Shown piece after piece: positions 12,001-23,100 of a DNA stretch of 39,952 nt. The DNA comes from Gonium pectorale (lineage: Eukaryota > Chlorophyta > Chlorophyceae > Chlamydomonadales > Volvocaceae): contig LSYV01000007.1 in NCBI GenBank assembly GCA_001584585.1, forward strand, positions 1,063,020-1,102,971, written 5' to 3'. The position numbers and the translations under genes were made by a program. Each line of letters begins with the position of its first letter. The first letter of the stretch is position 1. The notes under the pieces are model-generated. The model was not told the origin of the DNA and made no database searches. It saw only the letters and a list, made by a program, of their open reading frames with translations.

Positions 12001-14865
12001 GGGGAGTTACAGGACAACGGGTATGAAAGCAACGGGCTGGGCACCAGCAGCGCGTGTCACGTCCAGAAAAGGGACACCAAAAGACTCGCGACCGGCAAAG
12101 CGCAAAAGGGAGGAGCAGGCAGGTTAAGACGTGTAAAGAGGTGTGCCCAGGACTTCCGTGCCAACGAGACGATGGGCTGAGCCGCGGACGCGCACCTGGC
12201 GTAGAAGTTGAGGCCCCCGAGCTCCAGCGCCTTGGCCCGCTTTCTACAGACCATGAGTGAGCCCTTGGGGTAGCGGCTTCCCCACTTGGCGAGCTTCCTG
12301 CGAATGGAGGGCACGGGTGGGCCCGCAGTGCTCTGTGACGGAGGCCGGAAATTTCCTTTTGAGCAACGGGACCAGGAGTGCTGCCCAACGGTGAATTCGC
12401 GGCGGACGTGCGCGGCATGACCCGAGGCGACGGCAGGCCAGGGTGGCCGCCGCCGGTGCGCCGCGCCAAAATGCAAACAGACTGGCGGGCAGTGGAACAG
12501 TACGGCAGCGGCGCATGTGTGCATGCCCCTGCCCAGCCAACGGCCCAAGCCGTTGAACATCCTCGTGGTTCAGCTTTCGAAAAGGGATGGCGGTACGCAA
12601 ATCCTCATGAGACGACCCGCCCAATCCCGTGGCCATGGAGTGGAGGGCTGGGGGGGGGGCGGGCATACCGCAGCGGGAGATGCGTTGTTCATGCCGTTCG
12701 GTTCCCGTCAGCCGCTGCCCTTCCTGGGGATTCCCAACCTGACGCTGCGCGAACAGTGGCGCCCCCAACTCACGAGTAGATGCTTTTGGTGCAGTTGCCG
12801 TAGTCCGGCATCGCAATCCTGATGGCACACAGCAGGGCACCCCATACGGGGGGACTCGATACACTCCACGGACTCCTCAGGCTGAGGCCTAGTCGTTCCG
12901 CCCCAGTGGTCACGACCACAGGGCGTGTCCACCGCCTGCAGCTCCCATGTCTGGACATGACAGTTTGACAGCTCCCCGCCTCCTAAGCTTTCAGCACTCC
13001 TGAGCCTTGAGCTTCCTGAGCCTTCAACACCTAGGCAGCCGGGAACCCGCTGCTTTACGTGTCTCGAGCCAGACCATCATGCACGTCCCTGCATCCGCCC
13101 CCGACGCGGCGTTACCCTGCCCCTCTAGCCCTTCCCCCCATCCCCTCAACCACTCACCTGCAGCGCTCCTCGTGTGCCTGCCGGCTGATCCACCGGGGGC
13201 CGTCCACAAAGGCGGGCATCAGGCAGGTGAACTGCTCGCTTGTGGAGTAAGTGGTGCAGCCCTCGACGGCTGCAGCGGGGGCACGATACCGACAGGCACA
13301 CATACACACACACGCAAACCAGGCAGCGGTTGGTCAGTACGGGTGACGAAGGAAGCAGCTGTCACAACGCGCCCCTGCTGAGCGCGAGGGCACTGGAGGC
13401 AAGGGCGCCTTGAGGAAGGGCAGCCTGACGCAGAGTTTTGGACCCCATGGTAGGGCGGACGCGCCGTGCTCATGCGACAGCGTCGCAGGGGGCCGCACCT
13501 GACGCGACGCAGACGCTGGTCCCCGCCGATTTGCTGAAGTGGTAGTACTCTACAGCGCTCTTCCGAAGGGCGGCGGAGCGGTGGAGCGAGTACAGCTGCG
13601 GTGGGGTGGGGCCACCGGAGCAGGAGACGGACGGACGGCGTGCATGAGCAGGCGCGCAGGGTGGCCTAAGATACGAATGAGGCGGTCCAGACTGACCGGT
13701 GCACGGAGCGCTGGGGTGGGAGCGGACTGCAGCAGTAGAGAGGCCCCGCGGATCAAGGAGCCCAGGTCGGGAGCCCGGTGGGCCGGTGCTGAATCGGCGC
13801 TTGAAGTGCTGGGGCACATTAAGGACGGGCCCATGGGTCACCAACCTTCAGCAGTATCCGCATCGCCGCCGCGTCGTCCGACTGCGGGAGGCAAACGGAC
13901 GGGAGCAAAACTGGAGAATGGCATCATACGCCCCACACAGCTGTGACCCGTGAGCCCCCGCGTCGGTACCGGTAATCAACGCAATAGCCGTAGGCTCTGA
14001 CACTCCACGCGGACAGCGGACCGGGGCCGACGGCATGCGCAGCCCGCTTCTGTGGCCATGGCGCCACATCCCTGAGGACTGCACACATGAACAAGCGTCC
14101 TCGCAACGAATCGCAATCTTCGAGCCCCCGCGTGGGGCGCGTTAAGAAGCACTCCCGCGAATGAATAACCACACCCGGCCGGTCGCCGCCTTGGCAATGC
14201 ACCGCTAAACGGCGGGGACGGAAACTAGCCCGACATGCCGAGCGCATTCACCCGCATGGCAAGGTGCACTGCACCTTGAAACACGGTCACCGACCCCGCC
14301 TCACCTGCGACCAGCGCGCCCCGGCTGCCGACCAGGCCTGCAGAATCAGCGCCACAACGCAGCGCCGCAGGGCAGGGTAGGAGGCCGCCTCCGCGATGCC
14401 CTGCACCGTGGCCTCTGCGGCCGCCAGCCAGTCCGAAATCGCGCTGGGTTGGGGCGGCTTCGCGGCCAGCTCGCGCCACCTCGCCAGCCAAGCGGAACGC
14501 CGCTGACGCGGCTGCACCAGCGGGAGAAGGGTCTCACGGCCGGCGCGGAGCAGGCCCAGGGTGGCGTTCAGGGACTGGCTGTCTCCTGCCCAATGCGACC
14601 CCATGGCATCAAGGTAGGTGTCGGCCAGCATTTCGTGTATGAGGGTCGAGGCGTTGTGGGAGAGCGTCATGGGCGGGTCGCCATCTGTGAGACGTGTTGG
14701 CTGCAGCACCCCAAGCACCGCCACCAGGCTCCCTTCTTGCCACAGAGGAAACCTCACAGCACCCGTCGACGACTTGGGCGGCGGGGCCTCGCTGATTGGG
14801 GCATGTGCGTCACTCAAAAGGCTGGCGAAGCCAAGCAATAACAACGCCACCAATTGCTTTCCCAT
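9071..14865 (-). CDS. Carbohydrate sulfotransferase-like protein (PAPS-dependent), Golgi/secretory
   Basis: Thirteen exons: 14865-14305, 13881-13846, 13595-13499, 13269-13158, 12818-12774, 12297-12196, 11694-11611, 11225-11039, 10529-10452, 10182-10117, 9873-9817, 9635-9492, 9208-9071. All phases close and give 568 aa. The start MGKQLVALLLLGFASLLSDA is a signal peptide or signal anchor. The core has EYYHFSKSAGTSVC (K221-S-A-G-T-S, the 5'-phosphosulfate loop of membrane sulfotransferases) and NFAVVRAPLTRLRSHLQF (R346 and S354, the 3'-phosphate site). FVDGPRWISRQAHEERC and a late helical block (NSLDEQVYSFAVLMSRLD) match what I recall of the algal Sulfotransfer_2-like family. Expected role: transfer of sulfate from PAPS to a glycan in the Golgi lumen. 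Exons 2, 11 and 13 are the least certain; the C-terminal 45 residues (REGPPEGQEHEEN... to WTYTF) rest on phase and a clean acceptor. The gene is divergent from the SLC35F5-like gene. Confidence 0.75.
10837..10894 (-). repeat. Intronic repeat copy A (with internal 13-nt duplication)
   Basis: Read on the - strand, intron 8 of the sulfotransferase-like gene contains attgggttggaa, then ggcgttctcag, then a gccgg-aggcgcatgt tail. The same order occurs in intron 5 of the SLC35F5-like gene (17493-17537, +). This copy carries an extra near-identical 13-nt unit (ttggaaaacgttc / ttggaaggcgttc). In both genes the element is in the sense orientation within an intron that begins GTGGGTG. Confidence 0.6.
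11702..11733. repeat. (GGGTAT)n-like microsatellite next to a splice acceptor
   Basis: Three to four imperfect GGGTAT units. On the - strand this forms a CCCATA-rich tract just upstream of the acceptor of exon 7 of the sulfotransferase-like gene. The unit is not the Chlamydomonas telomere repeat (TTTTAGGG). Confidence 0.7.
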
Positions 14866-15173
14866 GACGCAGTAAATTTCATTCCACAAGTCGCAATCGC
14901 GGCAGCCTTATTCGCCTGCCAGTCCGACCAGACGGCGTTGCTTCCTCACAGGTGGCATGCTACAGAGTTTACGCGGGTTGCGAATCTTTTAAAGTAACGA
15001 ATTGCGATTGAAACAGCCATGTATGCCGATGCAACGGCGAAAGCAGTGCGGATTCAAATCCAGAGCCAAAGAGGGGCTCACTGTTGTAAATCATGAGGCA
15101 GCAAGATAGGCCATGACTTTGCAAGCGTTCGACAACAACCATCCCTGCGTTGGACCCGACCACTCGCCCTTCC
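14866..15173. promoter_or_regulatory. Divergent intergenic promoter region (308 nt)
   Basis: The start codons of the sulfotransferase-like gene (-) and SLC35F5-like gene (+) are only 308 nt apart, so 5' UTRs and promoters share this stretch. It is AT-richer than the flanks (for example cttttaaagtaacg near 14988-15001). I see no clear TATA box. Confidence 0.55.
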
Positions 15174-18100
15174 ATGCGCGATTCGAACCCTAGCAGGCGG
15201 TCTAGGGTCTTGGGCTTTCTCTTCCTCTTCCTCACGGCTGCAGCATGGATCGGCGCCTCGTTCATCACACAGGCTCTTGTTGCGCCAGGGGGCGAGCAAG
15301 CCCCTGAGTTGGCGCCGTGGCTGCTGACACTCATCTGTTCATCGACGTTTATGATCTACATCCCTATCGGCGCCTACGCTCGCAAACGTGCGAGGTGGGT
15401 GCCCGCGGGAAGAGGTCCTTGCCGCCGTGCAGGCCTGGCAGGCCGGAAGCTTGCCACTGCCCCTGGGCAACCCACTACAGATGGGAGGCCGGGCCGATGC
15501 AGAAGGAGGAGGGGGAGCATCGCCAAGGAACAACACGAACTCGTTCGGCCCCACCCTCACCTCCCGTTCCCCTCAGGGTGTCGGCTGCTGCAAGGGCTGC
15601 TAAGGCAGCGGTTGACGGCAGCGATGCCGCAAGCGGTCCCGACTGTGACGGCGAAGCTGACGCCGAGGCGTCGGATCCAATGCTCCCAGGCGGCTCCAAA
15701 GCCGCCGGGCGCAAAGGGTGCAGGGCGGGGCCCCTGGGAGGCGCCGGCCGCAACAAGGCAGCTACGAAGGCGGGCGCCGGGGACGTGGAGCGGCAGCCAC
15801 TCCTCGTGCAGGCGGGGACGCAGCAGAGCGCCGATGATGCGGAAGGGCGGGGCCGTGGGGTACAGGCGGAGGGGCCCGAGGACGGGGGCGCCGTGGAAGC
15901 GGCGGTGACGGCGGAGGAGGAGCAGGAGGATGAGCAGGAAGTCGGCATGCGGCAGATAGCGCGCGCGGCGGTGCTGGTACGTTGCAAGCGTCCGGCTGTG
16001 GGTATCGGCGTGGGTGGTAGGGCATGCTGCGCGAGCAGCCCGCGTCGCAGGCAGCGGGCGGGGGCGCGGGCGGACGCGTTCCTGATCTGTCCGAGTATTG
16101 CCCCTACGCCTATTTGGGTCAGTTCAACAGCGTGCCCCATGGGCCATGGGCCATGGCCTGGCTCGCCTGCGCCGCTTTCCGCACGCCCCGTACAAACCAC
16201 GTCAGACAACTTCAGCCTCCGCACTCGCCCGCCCACTGCCCGCCCTCCACAGGTCGCCCCCGTGTGGTTCGCCGCCCAGCTGACCTTCACTGCCTCGCTG
16301 GAGTTCACGTCCGTCACCTCCAACACGGTGCTGTCGTCGTGCTCCTCGCTGTTTGTATACCTGGGCAGTCTGGCGCTGGGTGAGTGGGGGGCAGGGGTTG
16401 GAGGCGGTCGGGGTCCGGCGGGCGGGTGGGGCGAGTGGAGGCGGGGGCATCCCGGGTGACGGGCTGGGCCGGCTCGTTCACTTCGGTAACCTCTGTCGCT
16501 GGATCGTTGCCCCTGCACATTCTGCAGGTGGTGCGTGGCACCACGCTTTGGCGGTGTGCCTGCCTGCGCGTGCGGGTGCCTGCCGCTTGGGACCTGCTGC
16601 CTGGCTCTTGAGTCGCCCTCTGTGGCCCTCTCTCTGGCGTTTGCGTGAGGCTACGGGTTGCTGGGTCGCCACCGGTTTGACCGCGCCCCCACCCCCACCC
16701 ACTTGGGCGCCGCAGGTCAGGAGGCGGGCAGCGCGCTGCGGCTGGCGAGTGTCCTGGCGGCCATGGCAGGTGAGCGGCCACCTGATCGCACATCGCGCAC
16801 CGGAACATACGGCAGACGCAAGCGCGGGGTTTCGGTGGTGTGGCTAATCTGCGGCGGCCATGAACGGCGCGGACACTGAGTGGCTGCAGTCGGTTGACAC
16901 TGGGGCCACACGGTGCGGCGCGGGGGTTGCAGGGGCTGAGGCGCTGCTGCTGGGTGGATCATCTCCAGCAGGCAGCACACGTTGACCAGAAATTGACGTG
17001 TGCAAGGCGGGCATGGAGGACGCCTTACCACGCGGTCTCGCATGCGGCAATGATTACACGTTGCATTACTAAAGCCTCAAGCCAGGCACAACCCTAGGTA
17101 TGCCGCGTTGGCCGCATACTGCCCGTGTCGCGTTGTGGTTGCGTGGCGCGGCCCCGACTCGGCCTGTGGACCCCGTCGGCGGTTGGGCCACGGGGCTCGG
17201 CCAACCGCCATCGCGCTCACCCTGTGCCTAAAGGCCGGCTGTTCGCCGTACGCCGTGCGCCGTGCGCTGCCCACTCCAGGCACGGCGCTGGTGGCCCTGG
17301 GCGACAGCCGCGCGAAGGGGGGCGACGCGGGTGGCGAGGGTGAGGGCGGCGGAGGCAACGGCGGTGGTGGTGGCTCTGCGCCGCTGCTGGGCGACTGCCT
17401 GACGCTGCTGGCTGCGGCCCTGTACGCGGCGTACACCCTCATCATGAAGCGAATGCTGGTCAAGGTGGGTGCTGGGGGCAGGCAGGGGGGTGATTGGGTT
17501 GGAAGGCGTTCTCAGTAAAGGAGCCGGCGGCGCATGTCATCCCATGCAGAGGGGTGGGGTGGGTGGGGGACGGCATGAGAGGTTCCGTGCGTGTGTGTGC
17601 GTGCGCATGTGGGAGTCTCGTGCTGCAGTGCGGGCAGCGGTGGAAGCTGGCTTCACAGTTCCTTGCGGCTTGCATACTCTTGAGCTGGGCGGTTGGGCGG
17701 CTGGGCCTTTCCAGCCCGACCACTCTCGTGTAACCAACACACACGAATGTGGTCGGGCTGTAAGGCCGGCTGGCGGCAGCCGTGGTTCTCTACGTCTATG
17801 GGAGCGCGTCCGCGCAGCACGGCACGGCGAGCCCCTACCCTCCGCTCCCGGCCCCTCCCCGCCACTCCCGGCATCTCCCGCTCGGCCCCATCCGGTCCCC
17901 CTCAGGACGACGGCGCCGTCACCGCCCTGTTCTTCGGTGTCATAGGCGCGCTGTGCTTTGCGGTGCTGGTGCCGCTAGCGGGCGGGCTGGCGCTGGCGGG
18001 CTCAGATGTGGTGCTGCGCGTGACGGGCGGCGCGCTGGGCCTGGCGTTGGTGCAGGGCCTGGTGGACTACGTGGCGGCCGACTACGCGTGGGCCCGGGCG

Positions 18101-19278
18101 GTCATGCTGCTGGTGCGTGCGTGGGAGGGAGGGTGGGCATGGAGGTGGGAAACGGGCCGCAGCTGGGTGGGTGGCTTGGCAAGGGCACGATGTTCGATCC
18201 CGCTTGAAGTCAAGGTAGTAGGACTAAGAGTGAGATGGTTTACACGGTTTCAGTGCGTTGAAAGCGGGATGCGGCATCCAGGCAAACCTGGTATTGGCGA
18301 TGGTGGCCCTGCTGCTGGCGAGTTGCGCCCCAAAAGATGTTGAAAGCGCCACCTCTAGAGCAGACGCGGACGCCTGCCCATTGGCACGTCGAGACTTTGT
18401 CCGGGTGTGTGGTGCTCCCTTGCCGGCCCCTCTGCTGCCACCCCCTTCCCTCACCCGTTTCCCTTCTTCACTCCCCCCCCCACCCTGGCGCGACCCGTTT
18501 GCCTTCTCCACTACACCCGGCCTTGCAGGGCCCCACGGCCACCAGCTGCGGCCTGGCGATCCAGATCCCCGCCGCAGCCATCGTCGACTCGCTGGTCAAC
18601 GGCAAGCGCCTGGCTTGGAGTGACACACCAGTGGGTGGTTGGATGGGTACGGGTCGGGGACTGGGCGGCGCACAGGGGTGTGGCGCAGCATCTGGCAGCC
18701 GATGGGCTGGTGGGGTGCAGGCGCAGGGCAACGCCGGCGTGCTCGTGGCGATGAGTACGCTTCTGCGGTGCGCGAAAGCTGGTCGCCGGTTCACCCAGGC
18801 CCCACTTGGCCGCCTTGGCCCTGACCCGCCACCGCCTCCCGCCTCGCAGGCCAGCCTGGCGCAGTTCGCGGTGGGCAGTGTCCTGATCGTGGGCGGCTTC
18901 ATCGGTGTGTCGCTGGACCCACGGGTCGGCGAGGCGACGTGGCAGTGGTGGACCGCCCGGAGAGGGCGGGGGGCGGGGAGTGGCGGCGAGTCCGACGCCG
19001 CCCAAGGCGGCTGGCAGCTCGGCAAGGCCGGGGCGGGGAACGGACCTGGCGCGGAGGCCGAGGTGATGGAGGCGGCAGGGAGAGCAGGCGCGTTGGACGG
19101 CGGGACGGTGGCGCGGGGGCAGGGGCCCGGCATGTCGGGCGGGGTTGGGGCTGGGGTTGAGCCCGCGAGGCGGCAGCCCGCTTGGGCGTTTGGCGGCGGC
19201 ACTGGGAGGTTGGGCAGCGAGGATGTGTCGTACATACCGCTCAGCGACACGACACCGCCGGCGGGGGCGCGCAGCTGA
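15174..19278 (+). CDS. SLC35F5-like DMT-superfamily transporter
   Basis: Eight exons: 15174-15394, 15577-15976, 16253-16379, 16716-16769, 17280-17464, 17906-18112, 18529-18630, 18850-19278; phases close to 574 aa. Ten TM helices are visible: TM1 ~11-36 (VLGFLFLFLTAAAWIGASF), TM2 ~47-69, then a ~120-residue hydrophilic acidic linker (exon 2), TM3-4 (PVWFAAQLTF; TSVTSNTVLSSCSSLFVYLG, the SLC35F signature), TM5, a Gly-rich linker, TM6 (LLAAALYAAYTLIMKR), TM7-9 and TM10 (VGSVLIVGGFIGVSLD), followed by a ~115-residue Gly/Arg-rich tail. SLC35F members belong to the nucleotide-sugar/drug-metabolite carriers; animal F-subfamily substrates are mostly unsettled, and the substrate here is unknown. Membrane location, likely Golgi or endomembrane, is inferred. 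An upstream in-frame TTG at 15150 is not a credible start. Confidence 0.85.
16134..16156. repeat. Short CCATGGG tandem repeat in intron 2
   Basis: About three tandem copies of a 7-nt unit (ccatggg / ccatggg / ccatgg) within the SLC35F5-like gene's second intron. It is a simple slippage repeat; no role is evident. Confidence 0.7.
17493..17537 (+). repeat. Intronic repeat copy B
   Basis: attgggttggaaggcgttct continues with cagtaaaggagccgg and cggcgcatgt, starting 28 nt into intron 5 of the SLC35F5-like gene. It matches copy A in the neighbouring gene (10837-10894, -) except for scattered substitutions and the extra 13-nt unit there. Confidence 0.6.
17704..17767. repeat. Imperfect hairpin in intron 5 of the SLC35F5-like gene
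   Basis: A perfect 12-bp stem (CAGCCCGACCAC 17712-17723 with GTGGTCGGGCTG 17749-17760) is extended inward by TCGTGT/ACACGA (17726-17731 with 17741-17746) and outward by GGCCTT/AAGGCC (17704-17709 with 17762-17767). The loop is 9 nt. The whole ~64-nt fold resembles a MITE remnant or a small-RNA precursor hairpin. Confidence 0.6.
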
Positions 19279-20199
19279 CAGGGCTGCTTCGCAAGGGGTC
19301 GCGGCTGCTGCGTCCAGCCAGACACACAGACAACGTATGAGGAAATGTGTTGTAGTGAACTTATGGCATTTGTGTCTGGTGCACGCTACCGTGTCGTGCA
19401 GTTCGAGCCTGTGGGTGTGATCTGTGAAGGTCTGTACAGGGGCTCCCCATGTTCCTCAGCTTCTTCAGGCTGGCAAGCTGGCGTGAGATGTCCCGGTCGC
19501 AGCCCTGTATTGATCCTCAGCAGTGCGCTGCCCGGTGGGTGAAGTCGCTGCCACCATGAGGCAAGCATAGCTGCATGGCCGTGTGCGCGTGCGGATGGGG
19601 CCATTCTCACCACTAACACCACTGTCACCGTCACGAGGTGCTGCGGTCCACCGCTCTCGGCCGCGTCCCTTGGGAGTCCCGGCCTTTCGAGAGGCAGCCG
19701 TGCAGGGTGGGGGGGCAGTTGTACATGACGTCAGGGCGTACGTTTGCGAGACATGCAGAATTTCATAGAGATATCCACGCAGTGCGTTGCGAAGCGAGAC
19801 CTTAGCAGTCTTCCATACGATCTGCGATTGCGGTCAACGTATTTGCAAGCCTCCCGACTTGACCCCGGCTCTCGAGCCAACCCAAAGACGTATTTTGAGG
19901 AGTCCCCACCCGTGCACAGAGCGCGTGATGCGGCCCGATGGGCCTGACGCACATGTGTCAACAAGCGTTACCGTCCGAGGACTCAATTGCACACCCAGCA
20001 CCAACCAGACGGGTCCACAGGGACGGATCCACAGTGAGGGGCGCACACCCTCGTCCACCACACGACCTTGCCAGCCCGCCACAGCAAACGCCGCGACAAT
20101 CATCATCATCTTGCTGTAGTGGGACGCACACGAACCCCCGCCGACCCAACTACCCCGCCCAAGCCCCTACCCCCAGCCAACACCCCAACATCCACCAGC
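19279..20199. other. Intergenic region between convergent genes
   Basis: About 0.9 kb separating the stop codons of the SLC35F5-like gene (+) and armadillo-like gene (-), presumably their 3' UTRs. I found no TGTAA on either strand within about 500 nt of either stop, so poly(A) sites cannot be placed. No gene is seen. Confidence 0.5.
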
Positions 20200-23100
20200 T
20201 CACAGCTGTGCCATCGCCGCACTCAGCACGTCCACGGCCGAGGTGGCGCTCGCCTGCGCCGCCGCCGCGCGCGCCTCCTCCGCCGCCTTGCGGATGCGGT
20301 CGCGCTGCTGCGCCCGCCAGTCGGGCGTCACGTTGCGCTCCGCCGCCGGCAGCAGCGCCAGCGGAGAGCCGCTCGGCAGCAGCGCCTCGCGCCGGGAGAC
20401 GGCGGCCACAGCGGCCGACAACTGCAAGGGAACAAACACGCCGTGGCGGTCGTGCCGGCCAATCCCGTATAAGTCGTACACCTCGGGCGGAAGGAGCGGG
20501 GTACCGGCGGGCACACGCAATTGTTGCCTCCCTCGTAAGGGGCGCTGGTGCAAGGGACAGGGGAGGCTGAAAAGCCCCCCTCCACAGGGCTTGCGCCCAG
20601 AGAGAAAAGGTAGCGTGCGGCGGACCGACGAAGTGGGCGGGCAGTGAGGTCCACTCCCTGCAGCCCTACTGAGCAAGAGCTCCCCCCCTCGACACGGGAC
20701 CAGCGCAACTGCAGGCCCCCACGGACTGGCCATCCTCGGAAGCCCGCCTGCCATGCATACCCACCCGCGCAAAGGCTTGGCGCCGCTCAATCCCTGTCCC
20801 GACGGCTCCCGCCCACTCACGCCACTCACCAGCGCCAGCGCCCGCCTCGGCGCCGCAGCTTCGCTCGACCCCGCCGCCGCTGCCGCCGCCGGCGATGGCC
20901 CGTTCGGCTGCGCCCTGCCCCCTGCCTCTGCCGCGGTAGCAGGCCCCTCCGCCTCGCCGCCCGATGCCGACGATCCCTCCCCGCCCGAAGCCGCCGCTGC
21001 CGCGCCCGCAGTGCCGTCTTGCCCTTTCCCGCTGGCCGCGGCTGGCATCCCCACCACCGCCGTCGCCCCAGCTGCTGTGCTGCCGCCGCCAGCAGCGCCG
21101 CTCCCGGCTATCGACGCGGCGTAGACCTGGAGGACGGGCGAGGCCAGGACCTGCTCCGCCCCAGCCAGCCATTGCGTAACGCGCGACGGCGGCGCGTGCT
21201 CGCGTTCCCCGTCCCGGTCGCGCTTGGAGTGCTTCCCAGTCCCGCGCTTGCCCCCGCTCGGCGCCCCGCCGCCGCCGCCGCTGGTGCTGCTGCCGCCGTG
21301 GGAGGCGGCCCGACCCTCCGCCGGCCCCGCGGCCGCGTCCTCGGCCGGCGCCTCCGGCAGCAGGCAGATCCGGCCCACCACTGGACGACGCCGCGCAGCG
21401 TGCAGGGGGAAAGACCACCCAGGAGTGGGCCGTCAGCGCAGGCTACATAAAGAGAGGCGTCGGATGTCTCTCCTGATTGACGGATCAAGTACGCGCGTAT
21501 GCCGGCATGCGGCCCACAAGACAGCCTGCTTGCGCTGCCAGGCCGCCTGGCCAACTTTAACACCGCAACGTCGCGCTCTCCAGAGACCCATGTCATCAGC
21601 ACGCAAAATGTGTACGAAGGCAGGCCGGGCACCCCAGCCCTTGCCCGTTCCCCGCGCAACCTCGCCGCGCGTCCTCCCTGCCCCACTCGCCCGCCCCGCC
21701 CCGACCCGACCCCGGCGCACCGAGCAGCCACCACTGCAGCTCCAGCAGCCGGGCGCCCACCACCCCCATGTTGATGCATAGCCAGTAGCGCCAGTAAGAG
21801 GGCGGCCGCCCCAGCGCCTCCAACAGCGCAGGCACCAGGCCGGCCTGCGGAGCACGGGACGGGGCCGGTCAGGGTTAGGGGTGAGCCATTGAGGCTTTCT
21901 CGCTACAGCATGCCAACAGCCCAGGGACCCAACATGGCCCGCAACACCCACATCGCCAGTCTGACAGCTCTACGCACGCAACGGACAGGCCCGGACGCCC
22001 CCGCGTCTCCATGCCCCAAACTGCCGTCCCCAAGCTGCCGTGCTCCAAGCTGCCCGCCGCAAAAGGCACGAGCGGGCCACGGAACGGCCCTGGGCGTGCA
22101 GGGGTGCCCGGATGAAGCGCTGCGCCGGGCACTGCCCCACAGGCCGATAGGTCCCAGGCCAGGCACCGGGCCGGGCTCATACGGGGCAGCAGTACCATTC
22201 CATCTTCCGCTTTCGTGCCGTACTGTCGATCCTCAGCAGCCGCCCGACGAACGCCTCACCCAGGGCTACCGCACCGCCCCCTCTCAACGCAGTGACCCCA
22301 TCCGCCCCTCGCCCTCCTTAAGGCGGCGCTCCCGCAAAACGGCCGTCGCCTCTTCGAGCTCTCCCGGCCAGCCGCCCCACCTCAGCGGCATGCACCGACC
22401 CACCTTGACGAGCTCAGCGCGCACGCGGCCCCGCAGCGCGCCCTCCAGCGCCGCCCCGGCCGGCAGCTCCACGCCCGTCAGGCCCGCCGGGCCGCCGCCG
22501 TGCGCCCTGCCCGGGCCGTGGCCCCCGGGCGCACCCCCGCGCGCCCCACCTCCTCCACCTCCGCCCCCTCCGCCGGGCGCCAGCAGCGCCAGCAGGCAGG
22601 CGGTGGCGTCGCGCAGCACGGGGGCCGAGTTGCTCCGCCGCATACAGCCCGTGATGGCGCCTGCCAGACCCGCGTCAAGCAGCCTGTGCACCAGCGCCGC
22701 ATGATCTGCTGCCGTGAACGCCGCCGACGACGACGAAGGGGAAGGCTCCTCCTCGCCGACGTCCCCGTCCCCGTCGGCGACACCACGCCGACCCGCTGCC
22801 CTGGTGTTGCCCGCCCGCTCCTGCGCCACGTCGCCCTCCTCCGCGCTGTCATCGTCGCCCTCGCGCAGCCAGTCGGCCAGGGTCTGGAGCGCGAGGGAAC
22901 GGAAGCGGTCGTCCGGCGTGCTGGCCAGGGCGCGGACGAGGGAGGGGATGAGGCGCTGGGAGGAGACGACAGCACGCAGGGCGGCGGGCGACAGGGTGAC
23001 GTGGGCCAGCAGGTTGAGGAGCACCAGTTGGGGCGTGGTGGTGAGGGGCAGCTGCTTGGGCGTGGCGAAGACCTGCGCGAAGGAGACCTGCGGGGAGGGG

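Noticed and set aside
13621..13845. Open stretch PDLGSLIRGASLLLQSAP... in intron 2 of the sulfotransferase-like gene
   Set aside because: Including it needs an intron of about 53 nt and breaks the phase into the KSAGTS exon; skipping it joins in phase 0.
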